64,000 nucleotides of DNA from positions 42,807 to 106,806 of the forward strand of contig CACMBV010000006.1 of NCBI GenBank assembly GCA_902612125.1, written 5' to 3'. How positions within the stretch are numbered: the first letter of the stretch is position 1; every line of letters starts with the position of its first letter. The notes beneath the pieces are model-generated. The model searched no databases. It saw only the letters and a list, made by a program, of their open reading frames with translations, and was not told where the DNA came from. The DNA comes from an uncultured Verrucomicrobiota bacterium. Lineage in GTDB: Bacteria > Verrucomicrobiota > Verrucomicrobiia > Opitutales > Seribacteraceae. A program made the translations under genes and the position numbers. Positions 1-8,562 of the stretch are shown in pieces.

Positions 1-2
1 TT

Positions 3-3000
3 TGCGGGTATTTTTCTAAAAAAATTACTTTCGGATTAAACTCAATTTTTTCAGACTTCACATTCAATGCTTTTATCGGATCAATTGATCAAAATGGAAA
101 TGTAATATGGGTAAAGTCGCTTGGTTCCGAACATCCAATTGAATCATTAAAACTTTCCTTGTTAAAGGACGATCAAGTAATTTTGGGCGGGACTTTTTCT
201 AAATCTTTAACCTTCCGGGGAGCTGAGGATCTTAGGATTTTGGAAAAGGAAAAAGGTATTTTTTTATGCGAATTCCAAAAAAACGGAAAACTCACGAATA
301 ACAAGACCTACGGGATCAATGCGGACACTAGTCTGGTAAGTTTTGTAACGGCAGAAGAGAATACTTTTCTGATCACCAATAATTGGGAAAAAAGCAACCA
401 ATCAAACTCCTCTCTTTTTGTTATAAAAAGTGACTCGGATAAAGTTGAAAGAATTGATTTAAAAAGTACGAGAGATCTAAGACTAGTTGATATTGAAGTA
501 GTAAAGGGAGATTGTGTCTTGGCAGGAAATTTTGAAGGTTCCTTATCTTTCAATGGAGTTGATTTGCTTAGGAGCACTAACCAGTCTGCGTTTTTAATCT
601 GCCTTGATGACAATTTAAATTCAACATGGGCCAAAGCAATACCAAGCACAGAGACTTCTCGTGTGCATGCATTGGAGACTGATTATTGGGGTGACTTGCT
701 CGTTGGAATTTCTTACTCCGGAAGTATTGAGACAGGAATAGGTTCAATTCATTCAGCAGGTTTTGAAGATTTACTCCTGGTAACTTACAAACTTTCAGAT
801 TCAAACCCTTTGTGGTTTAAGGGAATTGGCGGTGTAGGAGATGAGAGTTTTCATTCATTGAAGACTGGAGTCATGGGTACTCCTCTTTTACATTTCGAAA
901 CGCAGGAAGGATTGTATATGGACGGACACGATTTTTCTCCTACCACACATAATGAGGTTCACTCGGTTCGATTTCTTTCTAAATCAGGTATCCCTGAAAT
1001 TAAATTAAATGAGATGATTGTTAATGAAATTGGAGATTTTTCTCATGAACTTAAAGTAGTATATCCAGAACCTGTATTTTTCGAAAAAGTTTCTGGACCT
1101 GACTGGATAAATATTAAGACCAAAAATAGTGGTTTGGGAACAGCTTCCATAGTCGGAAATAGCAAGTATGCTTCTCTCAATGAAATAAATAGGGAAAATA
1201 TTTTGAAAGTAAGAGTATTTACGGTGGATGGTACTTACAGTGAAAAGAATATATCAATTATGTTCTCGAATAAAGAAGGCTTTGATGTACAAGCAGGAGC
1301 TCTACCTGAACACAATGAAGAAATTTCTTTTCATTTTGAAAATAACTCAGACCTTTCCTGTATCTCACCTTACCTGAATGGCGGGTGGATTCTCGCAGGA
1401 AATTTCCCTGAACTAGTCGGCGATATTCCGCAACCTTTCAAATTTTCAAGGCAGTTGGCTTTTCTTTCAGATTCCATGGATCTATCCCTAATATGTTCCT
1501 TTTATTCCAGCGAGAAATTTAATTTTTCAGATATTAAATCTAGTTATGATAACTCAATTTTAGTCTATGGGACTTTTAGTGGTATGCTTAAATCTAATGA
1601 AATTGAGGTATCTTCATTGGGGGATAAAGATATTTTCTTGTTTCGGATAAGTGCCGATGGAAAAATGATCGATCACATAACCTTTGGTTCAATTAACAAG
1701 GATGAGTCTGCGGAATTGATAGTTATGGGAAAAGATGATGTGGTTATCTCTGGCTCTTTTCATGATCAGATAATAATCGGAACCGAAACATTAATATCTA
1801 CCGGTCAAGAGGACGGCTTTACTGCTTCGATTTTAATAAACGATTTTTCGAAAGTAAATTGGGTTGAAAATTTTGGATTCCATGGAAAAGACCGCATTGA
1901 TTCGATATTTGAAATCTCTGATAATCATTTCATTTCTTCTTCAATTTCGAGAACTGATAAAATAGATTCCGGGTTTACTCCAACATTTCAGCCGCTATCT
2001 AGAATGGATCTCAGATTAGTTTACAGTGCTGATGGAACAACCAAGGAAAAACTTACCATTTATTCTAACGGGCGAATAAATAACGCAAAAGTTGTCTGTA
2101 ATCCTTCATTAGATAATCCTATTATATCCGCATTTGAATTTGAAGGAAAACTTGAATGGCGTGGCGGGGAGGCAATTTCAAATGGTGGTTTTGATATTTT
2201 CTCAGCTTCGATAGATGCGAGTTTTGCCACACCTTTAAAATTTTCTCTTCTTGGAGGAATGTGGAATGATCGATTAAGCGACCTGCAAAGTCTTAATAAC
2301 CATTATTATATTTCATCAGAATTTTACAATAGGATTAAGGTAAACGATAAATCAATTAATTCAGTTGGTTCAAGTGATGCTATCCTGTTTAAAGTAGAAT
2401 CTGGTTCCCATGAAATCTCTGACTTTTTCCGCTTGTCTTCTCCGGTTTCAGACTCAATCAAATTTATTTATCCCATCTCAGATGAATATATTTTGTTGGG
2501 TGGATCGAGTGGGGCAGTTCTTCCATCAATGCAGAATGAGAATGAGTTTATTTCTTTTTTAGGTTCAAAGGTTAGTCAACCAAGACTTTTATCTTCAGCA
2601 CCTCTTGCTTTGCCTCTTTCTTACCCCTTTTCCTTTAGCATTAAAACAGGACCTTGGCCATTAATTGCCGAAGAATTAAAAGTCATATCTTATGAAGAAG
2701 AGTTTGGCTATGATTGGATTCAATATCAGATAGATGATTCAGGGAATTTACGATTTGAGGGAATTTCACCTCCGTTAGAACAGGTTTTTCCTTTTGATTT
2801 CGCAATTACCAACGCAGCCGGTAGTTATTCTCTTCCAATTCAGTTTACCATCAGTCTGTTAGATGATGGTTTCAATCTGCCGGTGATAGAAGTTGAATCC
2901 GAGATTAAGATAAAGTCAGGAGAGATGTATAATTCCAAGATTTCTTTTTTCGATCCCGATATGGAGGAATTATCTGTCTTTATTGAGGGACCCGATTGGA

Positions 3001-3470
3001 TAAAATTAAAAAATAATCAAAAGGGGGAAGCAGATTTGATTATAGACAGTACCAACCAAGTAGGTGTTTTTGAATTTCTGACGGTCGTGACGGATATGAG
3101 TGGACATACATCAGAGCAAATTTCAAGGGTCATTATTTCACCGATCGATGATGATACTATTGGGGAGCAGACATCATCCACTATTGGTTTCTTTGATAGT
3201 TGGCTTGCTAGAAAAGTCAGTTTCCCTAACGGGTGGAATTACCACTTTGATTTCGGTTGGGTGTACCTAGAGAAAGATCAAAAAGGATCAACTTGGATGT
3301 GGAAGGAAGGGTGGGGGTGGCTTTGGAGCGAGAATAAACTCTGGAATGATCAGGGGGCAGGTTATTTTTATCGGGAAAACAAGTCATCTTGGATATTTTG
3401 GTCTCCAAAACCTAGCCAAACCGGTTTTAATGTCTATGATTTCTCCACCGAAGAATGGATGGCAATATAA
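3..3470 (+). CDS. Large exported repeat protein, 5' end outside the window
   Basis: The frame is open from the window edge, so the N-terminus is missing and about 1155 residues are visible. A short motif of the form hydrophobic-hydrophobic-x-Gly-x-Phe recurs at least eight times (VILGGTF, CVLAGNF, WILAGNF, VVISGSF), as in beta-propeller-like surface proteins. Two GPDWI segments (near nt 1095 and 2990) resemble Ig- or cadherin-like units. The last ~95 residues are rich in Trp and Gly, with alternating GW and W-x-W motifs, a type of C-terminal domain seen on exported Opitutia proteins. The role is unknown; cell-surface or secreted location is inferred. It converges on dxs. Confidence 0.75.
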   Translation, partial: CGYFSKKITFGLNSIFSDFTFNAFIGSIDQNGNVIWVKSLGSEHPIESLKLSLLKDDQVILGGTFSKSLTFRGAEDLRILEKEKGIFLCEFQKNGKLTNNKTYGINADTSLVSFVTAEENTFLITNNWEKSNQSNSSLFVIKSDSDKVERIDLKSTRDLRLVDIEVVKGDCVLAGNFEGSLSFNGVDLLRSTNQSAFLICLDDNLNSTWAKAIPSTETSRVHALETDYWGDLLVGISYSGSIETGIGSIHSAGFEDLLLVTYKLSDSNPLWFKGIGGVGDESFHSLKTGVMGTPLLHFETQEGLYMDGHDFSPTTHNEVHSVRFLSKSGIPEIKLNEMIVNEIGDFSHELKVVYPEPVFFEKVSGPDWINIKTKNSGLGTASIVGNSKYASLNEINRENILKVRVFTVDGTYSEKNISIMFSNKEGFDVQAGALPEHNEEISFHFENNSDLSCISPYLNGGWILAGNFPELVGDIPQPFKFSRQLAFLSDSMDLSLICSFYSSEKFNFSDIKSSYDNSILVYGTFSGMLKSNEIEVSSLGDKDIFLFRISADGKMIDHITFGSINKDESAELIVMGKDDVVISGSFHDQIIIGTETLISTGQEDGFTASILINDFSKVNWVENFGFHGKDRIDSIFEISDNHFISSSISRTDKIDSGFTPTFQPLSRMDLRLVYSADGTTKEKLTIYSNGRINNAKVVCNPSLDNPIISAFEFEGKLEWRGGEAISNGGFDIFSASIDASFATPLKFSLLGGMWNDRLSDLQSLNNHYYISSEFYNRIKVNDKSINSVGSSDAILFKVESGSHEISDFFRLSSPVSDSIKFIYPISDEYILLGGSSGAVLPSMQNENEFISFLGSKVSQPRLLSSAPLALPLSYPFSFSIKTGPWPLIAEELKVISYEEEFGYDWIQYQIDDSGNLRFEGISPPLEQVFPFDFAITNAAGSYSLPIQFTISLLDDGFNLPVIEVESEIKIKSGEMYNSKISFFDPDMEELSVFIEGPDWIKLKNNQKGEADLIIDSTNQVGVFEFLTVVTDMSGHTSEQISRVIISPIDDDTIGEQTSSTIGFFDSWLARKVSFPNGWNYHFDFGWVYLEKDQKGSTWMWKEGWGWLWSENKLWNDQGAGYFYRENKSSWIFWSPKPSQTGFNVYDFSTEEWMAI

Positions 3471-3484
3471 CCTCTCATTACTTC

Positions 3485-5401
3485 TTAAACTGCTAAACTC
3501 TTTTGTTTGATTTCCAACTCTTGGAGGAAGTATTCCACTTCTTTGAAAATACTAGTAAAATCAAGACCATGCCTTTCTCTTAAGGAATTCACCGAGCTGC
3601 CGTGTTCAATAAACTGATCGGGCCATCCGATCCGCTTGATGGGAAAATTCAGTTTTAGTAAATCAATCGTTTCGAGGACAGCCGAGCCAAAACCTCCTGC
3701 AAGAACATTATCTTCGAAAGTTATAATACCTTTATGGCTCGAGCAATGTTCTTGCAGGAGTATTTCATCGAGTGGCTTCACAAACCTTGGATCGACAAGA
3801 GTGGGCTTGAAGCCATAAATGTTATGAATTGCATCTGAGATTTTTTTGGCCACTTCGACAAAATTACCAAGGGACCAAATCGTAACCAGTTCTCCTTCCT
3901 GAATTACTTTAGCCTCCCCTAATTTAAGAATACCCGGTTGGTTTTTTAGTTTGGCACCAATTCCATTTCCTCTGGGGTAACGAATAAAGGTAGGTCTTTT
4001 CAAACTGATTCCAGTTAGCAACATATCCTGAAGTAAATCTTCATTGGAAGGTGCCATAATAATGGCATTGGGTATGCACCTAAGATAGGAGATATCGAAA
4101 AGCCCATGGTGCGTGGACCCATCATTCGGAGATAGACCGGCACGATCGAGACAAAAGGTTACCGGGAGTTCTTGCAGACAAACATCATGGATGATCGGAT
4201 CATAGGCTCTTTGCAGGAAAGTTGAGTAAATTGCACAGACTGGACTCAAGCCTTGCGTGGCCATGCCTGCGGCGAGAAGCACGGCGTGTTCTTCTGCGAT
4301 TCCTACATCATGGAATCTTTCAGGAATTGCATTTTGCAGGGCATCAAGTCCGGTTCCACTGGGCATTGCTGCCGTGATGCCCACAATGTTTTTATTGCTC
4401 TGGGCAAGTTTAGCTAGGCAACAGCCAAAAACATCCTGATATTTGGGGGGACTCTTCGTATTTTCCGGACGGCTTTTCCCGGTGACCAGATCGAAAGGTC
4501 CGGAACCGTGCCACTTTTCCGGTTCTTCAAGGGCAACTGGATAGCCTTTGCCCTTTTGGGTCAATAAGTGCAGAACAATGGGTTCATTCGATTTTTTGGC
4601 AAATTCGAAAAACTGAACCAAGCCCTGAATATCATGTCCATCAATCGGTCCCAGGTATCGGATCCCCAATTTTTCAAAAATACTAGAAGGGGCAAGCAGT
4701 TCCTTGGTATCTCTTTTAGCCTTAGAAACCAATTTGATAAAGGACTTTCCAAGAGGAATTTGAGAAAGAAAAGATTCCGCCTCCTGATGCAGACGTGTGT
4801 ACACCGGATTGGTAATCAGTTCGTTGAAATATTTAGAAAATGCACCGACATTTTTGGCAATGGACCACTCATTATCGTTGAGAATTAGAATAAACTTTTT
4901 GGTTGTACATGAAATGTTATTAAGGGCTTCGAGGGTAATTCCGCAGGTGAAAGCGGCATCTCCAGCTATGGCAACGACATGATGATCTTTAGACTGCAGG
5001 TCTCTTGCCACGCACATGCCCAGAGCACTGGATAAAGCAGTGCCTGCATGACCTGCACCAAATGAATCATGAATACTCTCCGCTATATTTAGGAAGCCAC
5101 TAAGCCCTCTGTCTTTCCGAATTTCATCAAACCTCGAATCATTACGACCAGTGAGAAGTTTGTGAACATAACCTTGATGGGAAACATCCCAGGTGAATTT
5201 GTCGTTTGGAGAATCAAAGGAAAGGTGAAGGGCAATGGTGAGCTCAACTACCCCAAGATTGGGACCAACATGACCTCCGTTTTCGGAAGTTGACTTGATT
5301 ATACGACTACGAATCTCCTGGGCGAGAGTGGAAAGTTCTTTTGCTGATAATTTCTTTAAATCTTTTGGGGATTCAATATTTGATAAAAGGGATTGTTTCA
5401 T
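3485..5401 (-). CDS. dxs: 1-deoxy-D-xylulose-5-phosphate synthase
   Basis: A cytoplasmic thiamine-diphosphate enzyme that condenses pyruvate and glyceraldehyde 3-phosphate, the first step of the MEP isoprenoid pathway, and also supplies DXP for the thiazole of thiamine. At 638 residues it has family length. Visible motifs are the ThDP/Mg site (GDAAFTCG followed by LNDNEWSIA), the catalytic-Glu region (GIAEEHAV) and the transketolase C-terminal domain. It lies 22 nt downstream of xseB, a common pairing, and probably forms an operon with it. DXP made here is a substrate of the ThiG encoded further along the window. Confidence 0.97.
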   Translation of the reverse strand: MKQSLLSNIESPKDLKKLSAKELSTLAQEIRSRIIKSTSENGGHVGPNLGVVELTIALHLSFDSPNDKFTWDVSHQGYVHKLLTGRNDSRFDEIRKDRGLSGFLNIAESIHDSFGAGHAGTALSSALGMCVARDLQSKDHHVVAIAGDAAFTCGITLEALNNISCTTKKFILILNDNEWSIAKNVGAFSKYFNELITNPVYTRLHQEAESFLSQIPLGKSFIKLVSKAKRDTKELLAPSSIFEKLGIRYLGPIDGHDIQGLVQFFEFAKKSNEPIVLHLLTQKGKGYPVALEEPEKWHGSGPFDLVTGKSRPENTKSPPKYQDVFGCCLAKLAQSNKNIVGITAAMPSGTGLDALQNAIPERFHDVGIAEEHAVLLAAGMATQGLSPVCAIYSTFLQRAYDPIIHDVCLQELPVTFCLDRAGLSPNDGSTHHGLFDISYLRCIPNAIIMAPSNEDLLQDMLLTGISLKRPTFIRYPRGNGIGAKLKNQPGILKLGEAKVIQEGELVTIWSLGNFVEVAKKISDAIHNIYGFKPTLVDPRFVKPLDEILLQEHCSSHKGIITFEDNVLAGGFGSAVLETIDLLKLNFPIKRIGWPDQFIEHGSSVNSLRERHGLDFTSIFKEVEYFLQELEIKQKSLAV

Positions 5402-5423
5402 GCCTTGAATAGTAAATTATCTC

Positions 5424-5657
5424 TCAGTCTTGCTCCAGATCTGTCGAGTTTAGTTTAGTGAGTTTGAATTCAGCTTCGTGTATTTTATTCTGGCAAAATT
5501 TCAATAATGACAGTCCTGCCTGGTAGTTTTTAATCATATTATCCAAGTCAACATCCGAACTTTCCATACGATCCACGATATGATTCAGTTTCGTAACTGC
5601 ATCTTCGAACTTTAGTTCTTGTGGGATTTCGAAAGCAGTGGAGTCATCTTTAGTCAT
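5424..5657 (-). CDS. xseB: Exodeoxyribonuclease VII small subunit
   Basis: This 77-residue protein matches the XseB family in length and pattern: FEDAVTKLNHIVDRMES followed by a second helix with YQAGLSLLKFCQ. The small subunit joins XseA to form exonuclease VII, which degrades single-stranded DNA to oligonucleotides. XseA is not in this window. The gene sits just upstream of dxs in the same direction, as in many bacteria. Its start faces the M48 protease gene across a 94-nt divergent spacer. Confidence 0.9.
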   Translation of the reverse strand: MTKDDSTAFEIPQELKFEDAVTKLNHIVDRMESSDVDLDNMIKNYQAGLSLLKFCQNKIHEAEFKLTKLNSTDLEQD

Positions 5658-5751
5658 AGACTTAAATTAATCTTTCTTTTGAAATTCGCAATCATGGAAA
5701 AAATTGACGATAGACCTTCCACTTTCTTTCTCATTTAACTAAGCTAACATT

Positions 5752-7008
5752 ATGACTTCAATACAGGTGATCATTCTGATTGCAGCCTTTTTACATCTCT
5801 TGGTTCAGATCGTGCTTAAATATCTCGATCTTGTAAACACCTTGAGATTAAGAGGTCAGCAGCCAAAAGAAACAGTTTCGCTAATGAATGAACAGCAGTG
5901 GATCAAGACTAGCGATTATACCGTCTCCAAAACAAAATTGTCAATTTTTGAAGATTTATTTGGTTTTGTTCTAATTTTTCCCATTGTCTTATATATATAC
6001 CCATGGACCTTCAACACTTGGAGTGCCTCTTCGCAAGATGGAGTTTTTGAATGTGCTTTTATTTCGGTCGTTTTTTTGATTACTCTGCAAATTCCCGGTC
6101 TATTTTTGGACTGGTACAAACAATTTAAATTGGAAGACCGTTTTGGCTTTAACAAATCTACAGTCAAACTCTGGATAACCGATAAAATCAAGGAGAACAC
6201 GCTCGTTTTGATCCTCGGGGTTCTTCTCTTCGCCTTACTTATTTGGTTATTCAGGGAACTGTCGTATTTATCTTCATACTGGTGGTTTTTCGCCTTCACA
6301 GCTTTCTTTTTTTTGCAACTTTCTTTAATGGTGCTTTGGCCAAAATTTATATTACCTTTATTTAATAAGCTCACGCCATTGGATGATGGGGATTTGAAGA
6401 GTCGATTATTTGCCCTTGCGGATAGGACCGGTTTTGCTGCTAACTCCATTGAAATTATCGATGGAAGTAAAAGATCTGGTCACTCAAATGCTTTTTTTAC
6501 GGGTTTTGGTAAGTTTCGCCGGATTGTCCTCTATGACACCTTGATTAATCAGATGGAAGAAGAGGAAATAGAGGCGGTTCTTGCTCATGAAATTGGCCAC
6601 TATAAAGAGGGCCATATCCCTAAAAAGCTGATCCTTTCTTTCCTAACCGGATTACTTGGTTTTTATTGCATTTCAATAGTTCTAGAACAAGACTGGGTTT
6701 ATGCGGGACTCGGTCTTTCCCAAAGCTATGCGGGCTCAATAAGTGTAATTTTGATCGCACTCATTCTCTTTATTCCCAATTTCACCTACTGGTTCACCCC
6801 CGTATCCAATATTTTTTCAAGAAAACATGAGTATGAAGCCGATCGATTTGCCAAAAAGGCAATGAACAATGCTTCTTCGCTGATCTCAGCATTACAAAAA
6901 CTTTACCGCGAAAACCTCTCGCATCCTCTGCCGCACCCTTATCTGGTTTTCTTTCATTATTCCCATCCCACTTTTTTCGACCGCAAGAAAGCCCTTGAGG
7001 AACACTAG
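5752..7008 (+). CDS. M48 family (Ste24/CAAX-type) membrane metalloprotease
   Basis: A 418-residue multi-pass membrane protein. The zinc site AHEIGHYKEGH lies near residue 280, and a downstream HEYEAD motif supplies the third ligand Glu, the pattern of Ste24-like M48A peptidases. About six hydrophobic segments surround the catalytic domain. Bacterial members cleave membrane or misfolded proteins; true CAAX processing is unlikely to be the bacterial role, so the substrate is unknown. It is transcribed divergently from xseB-dxs and converges on the VanZ-like gene. Confidence 0.9.
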   Translation: MTSIQVIILIAAFLHLLVQIVLKYLDLVNTLRLRGQQPKETVSLMNEQQWIKTSDYTVSKTKLSIFEDLFGFVLIFPIVLYIYPWTFNTWSASSQDGVFECAFISVVFLITLQIPGLFLDWYKQFKLEDRFGFNKSTVKLWITDKIKENTLVLILGVLLFALLIWLFRELSYLSSYWWFFAFTAFFFLQLSLMVLWPKFILPLFNKLTPLDDGDLKSRLFALADRTGFAANSIEIIDGSKRSGHSNAFFTGFGKFRRIVLYDTLINQMEEEEIEAVLAHEIGHYKEGHIPKKLILSFLTGLLGFYCISIVLEQDWVYAGLGLSQSYAGSISVILIALILFIPNFTYWFTPVSNIFSRKHEYEADRFAKKAMNNASSLISALQKLYRENLSHPLPHPYLVFFHYSHPTFFDRKKALEEH

Positions 7009-7020
7009 AAAACACGGATT

Positions 7021-7494
7021 TCAGTCTTTGATGAGATTCCGGGTGAGGTTAGAGTAAGTTAATGTCGCAACCAAAACCCCGGCTAAATTCATCAACAAAT
7101 CTCCAGGGGAAGGGAAACGATCAGGAATTATGGCTTGGATACCTTCGTTGAAAAATGCGTAAAAAGAAGAGACAAATATCGCTTTGGTGTTGTACCCATT
7201 CATCTTTCCAGAGTACGCGAAAAACCAATGAGCTAGCCATGTAAATACAAAAAAAAGGGGGAGGTGGCTCAGGTCTTGAAGCCAATACGGATAGTCGTAA
7301 AGTTTCTCGGCAAAACGAACGGCAAATTCATTCGCATCAAACTTTTCAAGAGCAGCCGGTTTCGGTATTCCTGTAATAGCTTGCAGAAAAAATAGATAGG
7401 CCAATGCCGTGCCCTTCCTGAACAAAGGGCTCTCAGGAAAGTACAACCATCTAATCAGATGTTTAGGTAACAAGGTCGTCCTGTTAATTTTCAC
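7021..7494 (-). CDS. VanZ-like family membrane protein
   Basis: A 157-residue protein with about four hydrophobic segments. The C-terminal signature NEGIQAIIPDR, followed by SPGDLLMNLAGV, matches the VanZ-like pattern E..Q...R..s..D...N..G. VanZ gives teicoplanin resistance in enterococci, but most chromosomal homologues have no known function and nothing here suggests antibiotic resistance. The gene is convergent with the protease gene and divergent from the following FmdB-like gene across 45 nt. Confidence 0.75.
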   Translation of the reverse strand: MKINRTTLLPKHLIRWLYFPESPLFRKGTALAYLFFLQAITGIPKPAALEKFDANEFAVRFAEKLYDYPYWLQDLSHLPLFFVFTWLAHWFFAYSGKMNGYNTKAIFVSSFYAFFNEGIQAIIPDRFPSPGDLLMNLAGVLVATLTYSNLTRNLIKD

Positions 7495-7539
7495 TGTCTT
7501 GGCTTGAAAAAATAAAGTTTATTACAGATTATTGTAGGA

Positions 7540-8112
7540 ATGCCAATTTATGAATTTCATTCACCAGACTCAGGAAAAATTTATTCTTTTTATGCACCTT
7601 CGCTGAGTTATGCAAAACTCACCCCTCTTTGCCCGGATGGTGATGAAAAGAAGATGGTCAAGTTGCTTTCTGGTTTTTCCATTACTGGGCGAAATCAGGA
7701 AGTTCCTGACTCTGCTCCTGAACATGACCAAGATGATCCCTTTGCAGACATGGATCCTTCCAAGTCCGCTGAGTTAATGAAAGAACTCGAAAGCTCTATT
7801 GCAGGCATGGACGAAGAAAATCCAGACCCAAGACAAATGGGTTCGCTGATGAGAAGAATGTGCGAACTAAGCGGTGAAAATATGGATGAACCGATGGAGG
7901 AAGTGATCAGAAAACTTGAAGAAGGAACAAATCCTGAGGAACTTGAAGAAAGAATGGGAGATTTTATGGGTGAAGACGGGGAAGAAGGAATACCTCGGGG
8001 AAAGGACGAGGATGGCGAAGAAACCATACAGTCAAGGCTACGGAAATTACTCATGAAAACCCCATCAAGGGATCCTCAACTCTATGAATTTAAGGATTAT
8101 CTTACAAAGTAG
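7540..8112 (+). CDS. FmdB-like N-terminal domain protein lacking zinc ligands
   Basis: The first ~45 residues (MPIYEF, then LTPLCPDGD, then VKLLSGFSITG) follow the layout of the FmdB/CxxC_CxxC_SSSS zinc-ribbon family. The usual Cys pairs are gone: the first reads SPDS and the second CPDG, leaving one Cys. The remaining ~145 residues are highly acidic, rich in Glu, Asp and Met, and predicted helical or disordered, ending in a basic tail. The full length of 190 residues exceeds the usual 70-110. Function is unknown; homologues in this phylum are usually annotated as hypothetical or regulatory. Confidence 0.65.
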   Translation: MPIYEFHSPDSGKIYSFYAPSLSYAKLTPLCPDGDEKKMVKLLSGFSITGRNQEVPDSAPEHDQDDPFADMDPSKSAELMKELESSIAGMDEENPDPRQMGSLMRRMCELSGENMDEPMEEVIRKLEEGTNPEELEERMGDFMGEDGEEGIPRGKDEDGEETIQSRLRKLLMKTPSRDPQLYEFKDYLTK

Positions 8113-8165
8113 TCTTTTATCCTGACCTGAACCGAATAATTATAGATTTTAGCTGCAGCATTCTA

Positions 8166-8561
8166 ATGCTCGCTTTATGTGCCTTTTCTTGTTCAGAAGA
8201 TACAAATGAAAAAGAAGAGATCGACTGGAAAGGAGGATATGAGTCATTTGAAAATTCTTTCGAAACAAAACAAGAATTGGAATCTTCAGATGGCAGTTCG
8301 GTTCTGTACCTAAAAGGCACAAATAAACCTTTTTCCGGAACGGTCGAAATAAATTCAACCCAAAGAGTAAGCTTCGATGAATACAATATTGGACTTCTCG
8401 AAGGGAAAAGCATAAGAAAATCAGTGGATGGATCTTGGGTGGAGGCATATTACAGAGCGGGAAAACTACATGGTAAAATGACATTCTATGACAGGGATGG
8501 GCAGATTCGCTCAATAATGAATTATGACAACGGTGTAATATCGCCAGAAGCCAGCGATTAA
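8166..8561 (+). CDS. Putative lipoprotein with MORN-like repeats
   Basis: This 131-residue protein begins with a short hydrophobic stretch ending in AFSC, a plausible lipobox, then an acidic linker. The C-terminal half has MORN/YwqK-type patterns (KPFSGTVE, LLEGKSIRKS, GKLHGKMTFYDRDGQI). The annotated ATG gives a signal peptide with no basic residue. The frame stays open upstream, and a start at about 8127-8139 (CTG, ATA or ATT) would add RIIIDF and give a normal lipoprotein signal. Function is unknown. It converges on the kinase gene with a 1-nt gap. Confidence 0.6.
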   Translation: MLALCAFSCSEDTNEKEEIDWKGGYESFENSFETKQELESSDGSSVLYLKGTNKPFSGTVEINSTQRVSFDEYNIGLLEGKSIRKSVDGSWVEAYYRAGKLHGKMTFYDRDGQIRSIMNYDNGVISPEASD

Positions 8562-8562
8562 T

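Noticed and set aside
5916..6449. 177-codon minus-strand reading frame
   Set aside because: It lies wholly inside the M48 protease gene, whose catalytic motifs are intact.
7513..7539. TAAAGTTT before the FmdB-like gene as a sigma-28 promoter
   Set aside because: The -10 region 11 nt downstream does not resemble GCCGATAA, and the gene is not flagellar.
7695..8054. Ser-rich reading frame on the minus strand
   Set aside because: It mirrors the acidic tail of the plus-strand FmdB-like gene and has no independent support.
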